Positions 6,244 through 6,284 of a stretch of DNA of 6,284 bases are shown piece after piece. Under the pieces are notes generated by a model. The model did no database searches. It had not been told where the DNA came from and saw only the letters and a program-made list of their open reading frames with translations. Source of the stretch: CAZVCJ01 sp964625745 (GTDB lineage Bacteria; Chloroflexota; Anaerolineae; VGOG01); assembly GCA_964625745.1 (NCBI GenBank), contig CAZVCJ010000212.1:1-6284 (forward strand), in the 5' to 3' direction. The translations under genes were made by a program, and so were the position numbers. The stretch's first letter is position 1; the number at the start of each line of letters is the position of its first letter.

Positions 6244-6284
6244 TTAAGGCCTGGCTCGTTCAGAAGTGACAAAGGAAGCCTTCG

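Overview
The window is a bacterial chromosomal segment in which all three supported genes lie on the minus strand, so transcription runs from high to low coordinates. Coding DNA is fairly GC-rich and clear Shine-Dalgarno sequences precede two of the genes. The large lipoproteins with Pro/Ala/Thr linkers (ATPEP, ATPRPTAAPE), MalE-like solute-binding domains with W-T-x-D-D-F motifs and an OmpR-type regulator resemble Chloroflexota (Anaerolineae-like) genomes. That assignment is inference from style, not from a marker gene.

Layout in transcription order: (1) 6195-3703, an 830-codon protein built of two complete family-1 extracellular solute-binding domains. Its 5' end is abnormal: a lipoprotein-like Cys and linker lie in frame upstream, but a TAA occurs where the signal peptide should be. 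(2) A 90-nt gap, then 3612-1009, an 867-aa lipoprotein of the same double-binding-domain design with a good signal peptide and ribosome binding site. (3) A 165-nt gap carrying three 15-bp-spaced direct repeats and a possible promoter. (4) 843-151, a 230-aa OmpR/PhoB-type response regulator whose receiver domain has Gly at the position of the phosphoacceptor Asp. (5) 150 nt of AT-richer DNA with a possible extended -10 promoter pointing out of the window.

The four solute-binding domains share family motifs, but the two first domains resemble each other, and so do the two second domains. The second domains also share four cysteines. This suggests that a fused double-binding-protein gene formed first and was then duplicated in tandem. 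No ABC permease, ATPase or histidine kinase lies in the window, so linking the binding proteins to transport, or to the non-canonical regulator as a sensing module, remains a hypothesis. No RNA gene, insertion sequence, CRISPR array or convincing terminator was seen.
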